A DNA stretch of 64,000 nt. Origin: Symsagittifera roscoffensis (lineage: Eukaryota; Xenacoelomorpha; Acoela; Convolutidae). Made by a program: the position numbers and the translations under genes. Position 1 is the stretch's first letter, and each line of letters opens with the position of its first letter. Below the pieces are notes generated by a model that saw only the letters and a program-made list of their open reading frames with translations, searched no databases and was not told the DNA's origin. Below are positions 24,643 to 36,302 of this stretch, one piece after another. Location: NCBI RefSeq assembly GCF_963678635.1, contig NC_087066.1:64176282-64240281 (forward strand), read 5' to 3'.

Positions 24643-24843
24643 AGCATCCACTGGTTACTTCGCATTGCTGTTTATTGGGCATATCCACGTCAATTTTCTG
24701 TGCTCCGTAGCTCCTCCCTTGTAACACAGGACACATCATCTGATTTTCCATCTCGTCATAGTGACAGAAACTGTACTCGAAGCCAGCGTCGTCTATGAGT
24801 GGGAATGAGCACTCTCGGCCCGATACGGCAAAACACTTGCGAG
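24643..24843 (-). CDS. FN2-like (fibronectin type II) exon
   Basis: The exon runs from an acceptor TTTTTAAG (AG at 24844-24845) to a GTGAGT donor (24637-24642). It encodes KCFAVSGRECSFPLIDDAGF, then EYSFCHYDEMENQMMCPVLQ, ending ...CEVTSGC. The C-x-F-P ... G-x-x-Y-x-x-C ... C layout follows the FN2 pattern, although the usual tryptophan before the fourth cysteine is methionine. FN2 modules bind collagen or other ligands in secreted and membrane proteins. A possible small upstream exon lies at about 24881-24915 behind a very good pyrimidine tract (CATCCTCCCGTAG), but its phase is not resolved. Kringle-like or other small disulfide modules are alternatives. Confidence 0.5.
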
Positions 24844-26345
24844 CTTAAAAATGCTAAAGTTGAAACATAACAAGAAAAAGTACGCACCGTACTATACGTT
24901 CCTGGAATCTGTTCAGTTTCTACGGGAGGATGTAAAAGAAAAATTAAACAAGCAAATAGTTTTGACTCTGCCAACCACCGGAAAATTTTTTAAAATTTCA
25001 TCTTCCTCATTGGCTGAAACTTGCTGTGCATCAGCTATCTGCTCAATTACCTCCGAAGGAACTCGTCTTTATATTAAGGTCAGTTTTTTTACAGACCTCT
25101 AAAAATCAAAAATTTACATATTTCCTCGGCACAATATGCCGGCGAGTTTTAAAAGTGAATTTTTTAACCATATGATTGTTGCTGTGCAAGTGGCACGAAC
25201 TGACATGAGCACATTTATTGTTGCATTTTCTTCAAACCATTTTCAAAATTACATATGTTTTTTTTTGCAAATGGAATGATTCTTTAGCAAATAATCATCG
25301 AAAACTGAAATAGATTATTGAAACAATCAAGCTAATTGAGAAGTCAAATGAGAGCAAAAAATTTGAACTCTTCAGAGGGTAACTTCTCAAATGGCATAAA
25401 AACAAAACTTTTCCCAAATTGCAAAAATTTCAAATTTTAATTCTTATTCGAACGTTTTCTATCGACTTTGATTTCTAAAATTTTGTCAGGAACAAAAATA
25501 TGTGATTAAGATTTGAAATTCAGTGCTTTCAAACGAATGTTAAGCAACAATTGACCATAAGAGCTTATGCTTTTCGCTTTTGATTATAAAAAATTTTACA
25601 ATTTGCTTAAGATAAAATGTCCATCAGCATTTGAATTGAAAACTTGACCAATTTTTGTGTATTGTTCACAAAAAAATTATTTGGAAATCTCAAATGCAAC
25701 TGTTGCAAGAAAATTATGCCATTTAGGAATTAAGCAACAGTTCAAACTACACCCACTAGAATTTCCAAATGATAGCTCAGCTCACTTGACTCAAGCCTAA
25801 TTTTTCTTGAGACACTTCAAATAATTAGGAAAAGCACATCCTACACAATGGTTTGGTTTATTTCAGTCGTTTCGCGACGTAGCCGGAACCATTATAAAAG
25901 ATCTTGGGTCTTATGCACTAATCAGCCCAAAATAAGTGTTTTTATATCTTAGTCTGAAGTCAACGTGGTTCAATCTGATTGGTTAGTTAGCCAATCAAAT
26001 GCAAACATGGTCAGGCATTTCAATTAAATTGTCGAGCCGATAAAGCCATTTTTCTGAACTTTTGAGAGAGTGCTTTGAGAGAATTCGGAAAGCCAATTAA
26101 GTCAACTTAAAAAAAAGTCGACAAGTTTTTCGAAACTTTTTGAACATCCGTTACCCCCTTCTCGAGAAAATTCTAGATCAGCCCCTGTTGCAAGGGTCAA
26201 AAAGATGGCGATTTACCGACCAATAGAGAGTTTTGGCAATCTCGCAATCTTTTTCTCTGGGTTTTTATTAAACCATTTTAAATGAAAGAGGGTGTCCGAA
26301 TTAGAGGGGAATACGTGTAAGGCGTGCAAATTGGTTAAGAGTTAC
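24844..26345. other. Probable intron, no gene seen
   Basis: Between the two FN2-like exons the sequence is AT-rich. A 40-codon open stretch at about 24960-25080 on the minus strand (PSEVIEQIADAQQVSANEED) is protein-like and could be a further exon, but its donor is unclear. The rest holds nothing I can support. Confidence 0.35.
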
Positions 26346-26475
26346 CACAGGCGGTCGTGTTGGTACAAGTCCCAGCAGCTGTCATCTCCGAATTCCCATC
26401 CACAGCTGTGGCACAGTAGGGGGTGGAGACAGCAGGGAATGAGTCATTGAGGGGATCCACCGAGCAGGTGAAATA
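26346..26475 (-). CDS. FN2-like exon cut by assembly gap
   Basis: The exon ends at a GTAACT donor (26340-26345) and its start is lost in the run of N. The visible frame encodes YFTCSVDPLNDSFPAVS, then TPYCATAVDGNSEM, then GTCTNTTAC. The Y-x-x-C ... PYCAT ... D ... G-x-C order matches the second half of an FN2 module, where (W/Y)CAT is a hallmark. It is upstream of, and in the same orientation as, the exon at 24643-24843, so the gene appears to carry several such modules in series. The CUB exons at 1887-3354 may be its downstream part. Confidence 0.5.
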
Positions 26476-26675
26476 NNNNNNNNNNNNNNNNNNNNNNNNN
26501 NNNNNNNNNNNNNNNNNNNNNNNNNNNNNNNNNNNNNNNNNNNNNNNNNNNNNNNNNNNNNNNNNNNNNNNNNNNNNNNNNNNNNNNNNNNNNNNNNNNN
26601 NNNNNNNNNNNNNNNNNNNNNNNNNNNNNNNNNNNNNNNNNNNNNNNNNNNNNNNNNNNNNNNNNNNNNNNNNNN
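26476..26675. other. Assembly gap (200 N)
   Basis: Exactly 200 N, a conventional gap size. It interrupts an FN2-like exon, so the missing bases are coding in part. Confidence 0.99.
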
Positions 26676-26694
26676 ATTGAAAAAACGCTTATCG

Positions 26695-26890
26695 TACCAT
26701 TTCGTAGAATTCCATAGAACAAAATAAATTGTACGATAATAGCACGACAAGCATTTTTCCATCAATGGAACTGTAGGATAAGCATTTTTTTCCATCAATG
26801 GAATTGTAAGACTAGCATTTTTCTCATCAACGGAATTGTATGACTAAAATTTTTTCCATAAATGTATCTGTATAATTAGCATTTTTAGGG
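26695..26890. repeat. Short tandem repeat, about 32-42 bp units
   Basis: Four to five imperfect units contain GATAAGCATTTTTCCATCA and GGAATTGTA. The same words occur singly inside the 4.44-kb units (near 28730, 33150 and 37590), so this array and the macro-repeat share ancestry or a common mobile source. Confidence 0.7.
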
Positions 26891-27420
26891 TTCAATTGAC
26901 ACAATATCAACCCGTAGAGCTTGCTATCTCTGAACAAAAGCTCACCTGAGAAAACTTTAGATTTGGAAACCTCTTAAAATGCGTTTCCCATAGAAACTCC
27001 AGAAGTTCGAGACAGCTGAAAGTTTCTTATCTTAATCCTATTGGCACACTACTAGGGGCGAATTCTCAGAGAAAAAAAACATACAAAGCTGTCGGGACGA
27101 AGGTCCAGATCCATTTCGCTGTTGAGACCAGATTTCAATCCAAATCGTTTTGAGCCTATGCATTCAGACATTCTATAAAAACAATAATTCACAAGTGCGA
27201 GCAAACATAACATGAAATTCTACGATAAGCCATTTCAATGCTCCATTTTTCATCAAAAAATTTGTCGAAAATAACAAAAACACCAAATTGAAGTCTTGAA
27301 AATTTAGAAAAAATTTCTAGCTTGTAGTATTCCAAATACTACACTAACTTATAGTTTAACTTAGTTTTCTAACATTTAAATTATCCTTCCAATTTAAATT
27401 AATCTTTTAAGATTGGATTC

Positions 27421-30400
27421 ATTTTTTTCTGTTGCTTTTAGCCTGGATATTGAAAATAAGTATGTCGCCAGTTAGGCGGACTGGTTTACTGTCTTGCCTT
27501 AAAAAGCAGACAGCGCGGCGAAAAAGCCCCCAGTACTTTTGCAATCCCTCAAAAGATTTTGAATTTTTAATTAAGTAACGCAGGTGCAACACTGATAAAG
27601 TGCCCTGATCTTCTAAATTAATGGTTTTTTATAATAAAAAATGAATAAGTTGCAAATATCGATTTCATCAAAAGTATGAAGAAAAAGGGGAAAATGAAGT
27701 TTGAAGCCTAGACTGCAGGTGCAGATTTGTCTCAGCCAAATAGCTGAGAAACAAATCAACCTGAATCTTCGGATTTTTTTTACTTCCCCCACTCGCTCAG
27801 TCGAGTGGAATTATTTTACTTTTTTATTTATCACTAATTTTTCATTAAACAAAAAATACTTTTGAAAAAATATATAACCTTCCAGAACTGACAAAGGTAA
27901 GATTTCAATGTTTTCCTTTTACTTAAATTAATGTAACTTAAGCTAAATAACCCAAACCTATTTTGGTATTTAAGACAGTTGTTCATCCATTTATAACTCT
28001 TTTATACTCAATTAATCAACACTTTTAATTTATCTGTTTATATAACTATCATTTTAATTTTAGGACCAGATCGACTATAATCTATGATATAATTTAACTT
28101 AGACTTATAACTTTAGTTACTAAGAAAAACCAAGGAATCTAACAAACGACCCCACGTCTCTCTTAGTAAAAGATTTTTTTTTTTTTAAATCCACTCCGAT
28201 GGAAAAACGTTTTATGTATAATTTTCATAAATAAAAATTGTATGATAAGCTTTTTTTGCTCAATTTTCTTTGCGTAAAAAAATGTTTTCTAAAACTAAAC
28301 AGCACAAACAACGTTATTAAGTTTAAAATAGCCCTAGAACTATTTCAGGAACGTTTTGAAATTTTTAGTTTCCATTGAAACTATATATTTTTTTTGCTCA
28401 CTTTTTTTGATAAAAAAACTTCTTTTAAAAAACTCAACTATAAGAAAAACGCAGAAAAAAATTCAAGTTTAAAACGTCTTAAAAAATATTTCTGAGACTA
28501 GTTTGAAAACTTAAGTTCAGTGAAAAAAGCTATTTATAGTATTTTCCTTAATGAAATTTGTACAATAACCATTTTTTTCTCGGTTTTTCCAAGTGAAAAA
28601 ACTCATTCTTAACAAAAAACGACGTAATTACGCTTAAATACCCTTGAAACTACTTCTAAATTTTTTTTGAAAAATTTAATATTGGTTGAAAAATTGCGTT
28701 CAATAAATTTTTTTTTGAATGGAAACTTTACGATAAGCATTTTTCCATAGAGAATATTAATATAAGCGTTTTCTGTCTGTGTTGCTCAACATGGGTAGAT
28801 AAACACAAACCTGCCACAAAGATATGATACAATAACTGGCTCATAAAACACTGGTCACTCAACTTTGGCAGTCAGGAGCGGAACTAAGAATTTCTTGAGA
28901 TTTTAAAAAGTTTTCAAAAAATTTTGTAAACCTTCGTTTTGAGTTGCCTGAATTAACTTTTTGAGCTCTCTCAAAGCACAACGAAGACCAATCTTTGAAA
29001 AAATTACCTGCAAAAACCAAAAAAAAAACAGGTTATAAACTCAGTTTTGGGCATTTTTGCTTTTAGTTTTGCCAAAAAATGCCATTTTTTGCGCGTGCTT
29101 CTCCGTCAAATTTTAGTTAGAAATTACTGGATAAGTAGTATTTAAGTATTTTTACAAGTATTTCTAGGAGAAAAATTTGGAGTTGCACACCAAATTAGCC
29201 TCAGCGTGCAGTTACAAGTCTAGGTGGAATCATGTTTCTTACAATATTTCTTAAATAAGTAAAAAATAGCAATATCTTTGTTGTACAATGCAACAACGGA
29301 GAGCATTTTACGCGTGAATTAGGAAAACTATCGTTTAAACTTGCAAGAAAAACTTTTCATCTTATAACATTTTTTCGGGAACAATTTTTATAACTATGAA
29401 GACTTAGAATTTGTACGATAAGCTAAATTTCTGAAAATAACATAGTCCTGGATTTTTTCCCCATTTTTCAGGATAATTTTTGTAAATAAATGCTAAGTCA
29501 TTTGTATGGCGTGTTTGTTTACGCTTTGATCAATGTCTTAGTAATAAAAAACTCAAACTTTGAAATGATCATCTTCGGAATCTTTTGGCAAAATATAAAA
29601 GTTTGATTTTTTCATATATCATTTATGTAAAGCAACTCTTAGACAATTCAGGCCGTTTCCAATGCATTGTGAATGCAGTCAATCAAACTTTTGCTGACCA
29701 TGGTTTTTTTGTCGCTTGTGTTCGAATGCGAACATATAGTAAAAAAGATTGAGTTTTATTAAAAAAAAATTGGTGTATGAAAAAATGCTAGTCACACAAT
29801 TACCATACATATATAAAAAACATATACAGCGAATTTGACATTTCATAGAGCTAATTTAAGCAAGCTGCAAACAATTAATTCATGATGCTGAAAATTTAAT
29901 GCTATTTATTTATTTTTGGTGAATTGTCCGAGTCTCTCAATTAAAATCGTTCAATATTAAAACGAGCAAACTGAAAAAAAAATATTATCAAACAAATTTC
30001 ATGAATTTTTGCACAAACTGGTGTTGCCAAATTTGAAGAGTAGCTTTGTTGTTTGGGTATTGTTATTGTTTTATAATCCTAAAACTTGCAAAAAATTCTA
30101 TCTTTTTTGTTTTCGCTAACAGCAAAAAAAATCATTCTAAAAAGATGTTTTGGTTAAAGGCAATCGTTGATCAAACGTGTTTGTCTTTTTAATTTAAACA
30201 GCGTATTTCAGTTCTGTACTGCTTCCTAAACTATTAAACCAGTTTCCTATAGCCCGGTGCTTAACAAAATATTCAGAATTCTAGAAAATTTTACTTTTTA
30301 CTTTGACTTTTTCTTTGAAACCCTTCATTTCCTGATTCTTAAAAAGTTTCTACTTTTCTCAAAAAAATCTATTAATCAAAAACTCAAACTAATGAAAAAT

Positions 30401-31862
30401 TTTTTAATTTTCCTGCAGCTTGGTTTTTGCAGCTTGTTTTTTTCTAAATTTAGCCGCTGCTAGTTTTTTGAAATAATTCCATCGAATCTAAGACAATCGA
30501 TGTTGTAGGCTCGCATCGAAAAGAAATTAACATATTATATTTTGCGGAGTCATGATTTATTTTTCGTTTTTTTTTTGGATAAATAAATGTCAAATTGTTT
30601 CTGTTTAATACAGTTTTGAATTGTAATGTCACCTGGATTAAAATTGTGACTTATGGGTCACTCAAAACCAGCAATTTTGTGTTAGTTTTATTCACATCCT
30701 TTGACAGATACAGATATTAGCCAATAAAAATGTACACAAAAAACTGGCCTGAGTAGAAAAAATCAAAACAAATAAATTCTTTTTTGAGTTTCAGCAAAAA
30801 AATTACGCAAAATTTGAAGTGGCTGCACCCCGTACCGAACAATTTCGTTGATTCTGGCGAGAAGTACTTAAAATTTAAACTGAATGTCTTATCAGAAATT
30901 CTGTTTGAAATGTTTAAATAAAGCTGGGGTACTTCAATTTACAAAAACTCCCGATAAGTCTCGAACTCGTGGCCTATCTTTGCTTAGACGTCTGTGGTAA
31001 CATCTAGACCCATAACCTGATTTTTTTGATTAGTTTTAGCAACAAAACGCAAAGTAAGACTTGTTATAACAAGTGTTAATTTGCATTGTTTTGCTACGGC
31101 TATTGTGTATACTCGAAGCATATGGATCTTGTTGCGGTTGAGCAGTGAACTTGTAAATCAAGAAAAAATTTTTTACTTTGTTAGATGAGAAATAATTAGT
31201 TTCAGTAAAAACAGTAACAAAAATCAAAGTTGTGCAAGAAAACATTTGAAATTGATTAACATGTAACCAACGTTAGTTAAACGTAGAAACCTTTTTTTGT
31301 GCGCCGAAGCTCGGATCTCAATTAGATGGAAAACAATTAATATATTAGAGTTTCATTGTTTTTATCTATAAAAGTGAAAAACAATCAATTTTAATTGATT
31401 TGCAAAAGATTTTAATGCTTCAGTGAATAGTAGCAATTTAATCCATTATTAATTCGTCATAATCGATGTTTTTGCCTTTTTATAAACACTGAGTAAAAAA
31501 AGTATTTGATTTTTATATCTGGAACTCCAGTGCGGGTAGATTATCTATATAAACTTCCAATCCAGATTAGAAGTTCTTGTAGCTCAAGCTAAAGCGTTCC
31601 AAAAAAACTTGATCCCATATAAAATCTTCTAAAAAGACGATGAGTCACCTGGACAAGGTTACTAAAAATGCACCAAATGAATTGCTTTGGCAACAGTTTT
31701 GCTGATGCTTGATAGTCACCTATAGGTTGCCAGGAAAAATATAAACTGTTGAAAAAAACTTTTCTAAAAAATTCCCATTATTTTGTTCCTCTGTATGTCA
31801 AGAACTACTAAAATTTCGGTTAATTTCAAATTATGAACAGCTTCACTTTTTATTAGAAGAAA
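27421..31862. repeat. 4.44-kb tandem macro-repeat, unit 1
   Basis: First of three head-to-tail copies. It has no coding potential beyond chance ORFs of 60-70 codons. It differs from units 2 and 3 by shared variants, for example extra sequence around 28380-28410 and the absence of a short insertion near 29480. Its head carries hairpins at 27468-27484, 27724-27757 and 27789-27808. Confidence 0.95.
27724..27808. other. Hairpin pair at the head of the macro-repeat
   Basis: The first hairpin has arms GATTTGTCTCAGC and GCTGAGAAACAAATC around CAAATA, with a two-base bulge. The second has seven-base arms CCACTCG and CGAGTGG around CTCAGT. A smaller one (CCAGT/ACTGG) lies at 27468-27484. The same structures recur in units 2 and 3 (near 32166 and 36606). 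They could be part of a structured RNA or cruciform DNA. No known RNA family was recognised. Confidence 0.6.
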
Positions 31863-34800
31863 AAATTTTTTCTGTTGCTTTTAGCCTGGATATTGAAAAT
31901 AAGTATGTCGCCAGTTAGGCGGACTGGTTTACTGTCTTGCCTTAAAAAGCAGACAGCGCGGCGACAAAGCCCCCAGTACTTTTGCGATCCCTCGAAAGAT
32001 TTTGAATTTTTAAATAAGTAACGCAGGTGCAACACTGATAAAGTGCCCTGATCTTCTATATTAATGGTTTTTTATAATAAAAAATGAATAAGTTGCAATT
32101 GTCAATTTCATCAAAAATATGAAGAAAAAGGGGAAAATGAAGTTTGAAGCCTAGACTGCAGGTGCAGATTTGTCTCAGCCAAATAGCTGAGAAACAAATC
32201 AACCTGAATCTTCGGATTTTTTTTACTTCCCCCACTCGCTCAGTCGAGTGGAATTATTTTACTTTTTTATTTATCACTAATTTTTCATTAAACAAAAAAT
32301 ACTTTTGAAAAAATATATAACCTTCCAGAACTGACAAAGGTAAGATTTCAATGTTTTCCTTTTACTTAAATTAATGTAACTTAAGCTAAATAACCCAAAC
32401 CTATTTTGGTATTTAAGACAGTTGTTCATCCATTTATAACTCTTTTATACTCAATTAATCAACACTTTTAATTTATCTGTTTATATAACTATCATTTTAA
32501 TTTTAGGACCAGATCGACTATAATCTATGATATAATTTAACTTAGACTTATAACTTTAGTTACTAAGAAAAACCAAGGAATCTAACAAACGACCCCACGT
32601 CTCTCTTAGTAAAAGATTTTTTTTTTTAATAATCCACTCCGATGGAAAAACGTTTTATGTATAATTTTCATAAATAAAAATTGAATGATAAGCTTTTTTT
32701 GCTCAATTTTCTTTGCGCAAAAAAAATGTTTTCTAAAACTAAAAAGCACAAACAACGTTATTAAGTTTAAAATAGCCGTAGAACTATTTCAGGAACGTTT
32801 TGAAAATTTTAGTTTCCATTGTGATAAAAAAACTTCTTTTAAAAAAACTCAACTATAAGAAAAACGCAGAAAAAATTTCACGTTTAAAATGTCTTAAAAA
32901 TTATTTCTAAGACTAGTTTGAAAACTTAAGTTCAGTGAAAAAAAAGCTTACTATAGTATTTTCCTTAATGAAATTTGTACAATAACTATTTTTTTCTCGG
33001 TTTTTTCAAGTGAAAAAAACTCATTCTTAACAAAAAACGACGTAATTACGCTTAACTACCCTTGAAACTACTTCTAAGTCTTTTTTGAAAAATTTAATTT
33101 TGGTTGAAAAAATGCGTTCAATAAATTTTTTTTTGAATGGAAATTGTACGATAAGCATTTTTCCATAGAGTCCGTGAAACGAATATTAATATAAGCGTTT
33201 TCTGTCTGTGTTGGTCAACATGGGTAGATAAACACAAACCTGCCACAAAGATATGATACAACAACTGGCTCATAAAACACTGGTCACTCAAATTTGGCAG
33301 TCAGGAGCGGAACTAAGAATTTCATGAGATTTTAAAAAGTTTTCAAAAAATTTTGTAAACCTTCGTTTTGAGTTGCCTAAATTAACTTTTTGAGCTCTCA
33401 CAAAGCACAACGAAGACCGTTCTTTGAAAAAATTACCTGCGCAAACCAAAAAAAAAACAGGCCATAAACTCAGTTTTGGGCATTTTTGCTTTTAGTTTTG
33501 CCAAAAAATGCCATTTTTTGCGCGTGCTTCTCCGTCAAATTTTAGTTAAAAATTACTGGATAAGTAGTATTTAAGTTTTTTTACAAGTATTTCTAGGAGA
33601 AAAATATGGAGTTGCACTCCAAATTAGCCTCAGCGTGCAGTTACAAGTCTAGGTGGAATCATGTTTCTTACAATAATTCTTAAATAAGTAAAAAATAGCA
33701 ATATCTTTGTTGTACAATGCAACAACGGAGAGCATTTTACACGTGAATGAGGAAAACTATCGTTTAAACTTGCAAGAAAAAGTTTTCATCTTATAACATT
33801 TTTTCGGGAACAATTTTTATAACTATGAAGACTTAGAATTTGTACGATAAGCTAATTTTCTGAAAATAACATAGTCCTGGATTTTTTCCCCATTTTTCAG
33901 GATAATTTTTGTTTCAAAAATGCTCAAAATTCCTAAGTCATTTGTATGGCGTGTTTGTTTACGCTTTGATCAATGTCTTAGTAATAAAAAACTCAAACTT
34001 TGAAATGATCATCTTCGGAATCTTTTGGCAAAATATAAAAGTTTGATTTTTTCATATATCATTTATGTAAAGCAACTCTTAGACAATTCAGGCCGTTTCC
34101 AATGCATTGTGAATGCAGTCAATCAAACTTTTGCTGACCATGGTTTTTTTTGTCGCTTGTGTTCGAATGCGAACATATAGTAAAAAAGATTGAGTTTTAT
34201 AAAAAAAATTTGGTGTATGAAAAAATGCTAGTCACACAATTACCATACATATATAAAAAACATATACAGCGAATTTGACATTTCATAGAGCTAATTTAAG
34301 CAAGCTGCAAACAATTAATTCATGATGCTGAAAATTTAATGCTATTTATTTATTTTTGGTGAATTGTCCGAGTCTCTCAATTAAAATCGTTCAATATTAA
34401 AACGAGCAAACTGAAAAAAAAATATTATCAAACAAATTTCATGAATTTTTGCACAAACTGGTGTTGCCAAATTTGAAGAGTAGCTTTGTTGTTTGGGTAT
34501 TGTTATTGTTTTATAATCCTAAAACTTGCAAAAAATTCTATCTTTTTTGTTTTCGCTAACAGCAAAAAAAATCATTCTAAAAAGATGTTTTGGTTAAAGG
34601 CAATCGTTGATCAAACGTGTTTGTCTTTTTAATTTAAACAGCGTATTTCAGTTCTGTACTGCTTCCTAAACTATTAAACCAGTTTCCTATAGCCCGGTGC
34701 TTAACAAAATTTTCAGAATTCTAGAAAATTTTACTTTTTACTTTGACTTTTTCTTTGAAACCCTTCATTTCCTGATTCTTAAAAAGTTTCTACTTTTCTC

Positions 34801-36302
34801 AAAAAAATCTATTAATCAAAAACTCAAACTAACGAAAAATTTTTTAATTTTCCTGCAGCTTGGTTTTTGCAGCTTGTTTTTTTCTAAATTTAGCCGCTGC
34901 TAGTTTTTTGAAATAATTCCATTGAATCTAAGACAATCGATGTTGTAGGCTCGCATCGAAAAGAAATTAACATATTATCTTTTGCGGAGTCATGATTTAT
35001 TTTTCGTTTTTTTTTGGATAAATAAATGTCAAATTGTTTCTGTGTAATACAATTTTGAATTGTAATGTCACCGGGATTAAAATTGTGACTTATGGGTCAC
35101 TCAAAACCAGCAATTTTGTGTTAGTTTTATTCACATCCTTTGACAGATACAGATATTAGCCAATAAAAATGTACACAAAAAACTGGCCTGAGTAGAAAAA
35201 ATCAGAAAACAAATAAATTCTTTTTTGAGTTTCAGCGAAAAATTACGCAAAATTTGAAGTGGCTGCACCCCGTACCGAACAATTTCGTTGATTCTGGCGA
35301 GAAGTACTTAAAATTTAAACTGAATGTCTTACCAGAAATTCTGTTTGAAATGTTTAAATAAAGCTGGGGTACTTCAATTTACAAAAACTCCCGATAAGTC
35401 TCGAACTCGTGGCCTATCTTTGCTTAGACGGCTGTGGTAACATCTAGACCCATAACCTGATATTTTCGATTAGTTTTAGCAACAAAACGCAAAGTAACAC
35501 TTGTTATAACAAGTGTTAATTTGCATTGTTTTGCTACGGCTATTGTGTATACTCGAAGCATATTTATCTTGTTGCGGTTGAGCAGTGAACTTGTAAATCA
35601 AGAAAAAATATTTTTCATTGTTAGATGAGAAATAATTAGTTTCAGTAAAAACAGTAACAAAAATCAAAGTTGTGCAAGAAAACATTTGAAATTGATTAAC
35701 ATGTAACCAACGTTAGTTAAACGTAGAAACCTTTTTTTGTGCGCCGAAGCTCGGATCTCAATTAGATGGAAAACAATTAATATATTAGAGTTTCATTGTT
35801 TTTATCTATAAAAGTGAAAAACAATCAATTTTAATTGATTTGCAAAAGATTTTAATGCTTCAGTGAATAGTAGCAATTTAATCCATTATTAATTCGTCAT
35901 AATCGATGTTTTTGCCTTTTTATAAACACTGAGTAAAAAAAGTATTTGATTTTTATATCTGGAACTCCAGTGCGGGTAGATTATCTATATAAACTTCCAA
36001 TCCAGATTAGAAGTTCTTGTAGCTCAAGCTAAAGCGTTCCAAAAAAACTTGATCCCATATAAAATCTTCTAAAAAGACGATGAGTCACCTGGACAAGGTT
36101 ACTAAAAATGCACCAAATGAATTGCTTTGGCAACAGTTTTGCTGATGCTTGATAGTCACCTATAGGTTGCCAGGAAAAATATAAACTGTTGAAAAAAATT
36201 TTTCTAAAAAATTCCCATTATTTTGTTCCTCTGTATGTCAAGAACTACTAAAATTTCGGTTAATTTCAAATTATGAACAGCTTCACTTTTTATTAGAAGA
36301 AA
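31863..36302. repeat. 4.44-kb tandem macro-repeat, unit 2
   Basis: Second copy, offset 4440-4442 bp from unit 1. It shares many derived variants with unit 3 and differs from unit 1, so units 2 and 3 separated most recently. Confidence 0.95.

Noticed and set aside
26382-26798. ORFs running through the first N gap
   Set aside because: The reading through N is artificial; only the 26346-26475 portion has real coding support.
30257-30463. 68-codon ORF kept in all three macro-repeat units
   Set aside because: Its persistence follows from near identity of the units. The composition (F, L, K, S) is what AT-rich DNA gives by chance.
30955-31020. tRNA-like segment (GAGTTCGAGACTT) inside the macro-repeat
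   Set aside because: The B-box is partial and no tRNA stems pair well.
31853-32035. 60-codon minus-strand ORF at the macro-repeat head
   Set aside because: It overlaps the hairpin cluster, exists only by unit identity, and has no splice or motif support.
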